From Aptenodytes patagonicus (taxonomy: Eukaryota > Chordata > Aves > Sphenisciformes > Spheniscidae), in NCBI RefSeq assembly GCF_965638725.1, contig NC_134951.1:68514437-68578436 (forward strand): a stretch of 64,000 bases of DNA. The letters are read 5' to 3'. This document shows positions 63,276 through 64,000 of the stretch, in pieces. The notes under the pieces were generated by a model. That model ran no database searches, was not told the origin of the DNA, and worked only from the letters and a program-made list of their open reading frames with translations. Each line of letters begins with the position of its first letter. The stretch's first letter is position 1. Made by a program: the position numbers and the translations under genes.

Positions 63276-64000
63276 GTAAGTATTGCAATATCTCTGACCG
63301 TACAGATGTAATCATGTTATACATACATGTATGTATATGGCATACATGTCATACATATGCAGGCATGTTATATCAACTGACGAACTTGGCGAATTTAATT
63401 AAGCAGGCTCAGGTAACCTGAAAATTTGCATATATACTTAATGTTGGACTGTATGGTACTCCCTGTGTCCCATCCTCTAAAGTAGTTCTGTTATGACGTT
63501 TAAGCCTCTGCAGCACAGAGGATGTAGGCCTGAAATCCTGCTCCCACTAAAATCAACTGCAAAATTACCCTTTTCTTTAGACTTCCAATACTTGCCACAG
63601 CCATCAAAGAAGAAAGTTGCACCTTTTCCTTCCGCTCCTTCCTTGGTAACTCTGAACTTCAGAATTCATACACTTCAATTCTGTTCATCATAGTGTTATT
63701 TGGAAGGAATTGATCTGTATGCCTAAAACTAATCCAGGAGTTACAGGTGTAGTCCCAACCTTCCTTAAACTTGCTTAGAAGGTAGCCTTTTCTCTGAAGA
63801 TTGTTTTTCATTGTTAAAACTCCTCTTACTTTACACGTTTTTGCAATTTGTGGATGTGCTACCTGCTCATATATTTCAGTTCTGATGCAATTTCATTCAG
63901 TTCCATTTGTTTTTCAAAGCCTAAATGGATACGTACATCTTGCATTTTGCATGACTGCATCTGCCTTTTAGGAATAACCTAGCTAATCTTAACATATACT
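63276..64000 (+). other. ABRACL: ABRACL intron 2, truncated by window edge
   Basis: Starts GTAAGT. It includes a TACATG/CATACA-rich stretch (63311-63366) with an 18-bp perfect palindrome, ATACATACATGTATGTAT, at 63319-63336. No further exon is seen; the frame at 63493-63693 has no family resemblance. Confidence 0.75.

Noticed and set aside
1..64000. CRISPR arrays, operons, prophage or bacterial defence systems
   Set aside because: The sequence is clearly vertebrate: spliced conserved exons, CpG islands and CR1 LINEs. No regularly spaced repeat array was seen.

Overview
The window looks like avian nuclear DNA. It holds the 5' half of one conserved vertebrate gene on the minus strand, the start of a second on the plus strand, and introns and intergenic DNA in which almost all recognisable repeats are CR1-type LINEs. 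The CR1 3' ends carry the typical ATTCTATG-like terminus. I saw no Alu-like SINEs, no clear retroviral genes, no bacterial-style operons and no CRISPR array. The strong CR1 bias, short CpG-rich promoters and repeat-poor introns fit a bird. A crocodilian or turtle cannot be strictly excluded from sequence alone.

Left part (1-40140): REPS1 (RalBP1-associated Eps15-homology protein 1), minus strand. Five consecutive coding exons could be placed base by base: 39121-38969, 21910-21787, 17380-17184, 7292-7139 and 613-486. All have GT/AG borders and a continuous reading frame of 252 residues. They encode the first EH domain and the start of the Ser/Pro-rich linker. The gene runs off the left edge. 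Exon 1 lies in a CpG island (about 38640-40140). The introns (17.1, 4.4, 9.9 and 6.5 kb) hold CR1 copies of several ages, a near-perfect 26-bp inverted repeat at 10366-10422, and simple repeats.

Middle part (40141-60340): intergenic, about 20 kb, with no protein-coding gene that I can recognise. It holds a 2.4-kb CR1 copy with most of ORF2 but a dead reverse transcriptase (about 55405-57805), older CR1/L3-like remnants just before it, a decayed antisense LINE of L1/Tx1 type near 44690-45060, an unexplained GC-rich block at 46386-46735 and a few possible regulatory motifs.

Right part (60340-64000): start of ABRACL (costars family), plus strand. It has a CpG-island promoter with a probably non-coding first exon, then the first coding exon (63209-63275, 20 codons plus one base) followed by GTAAGT. 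The gene runs off the right edge. REPS1 and ABRACL are thus divergent neighbours about 21 kb apart, the same order as on human chromosome 6q24.

REPS1 acts in endocytosis and Ral signalling and ABRACL in actin dynamics. They share a neighbourhood, and no joint pathway is implied. I found no convincing new multi-gene system. The best leads are non-coding: the 10.4-kb hairpin, the GC-rich block at 46.4 kb, a CpG-dense patch at 44.0 kb and a pair of inverted CRE-like motifs at 41.65/41.85 kb.
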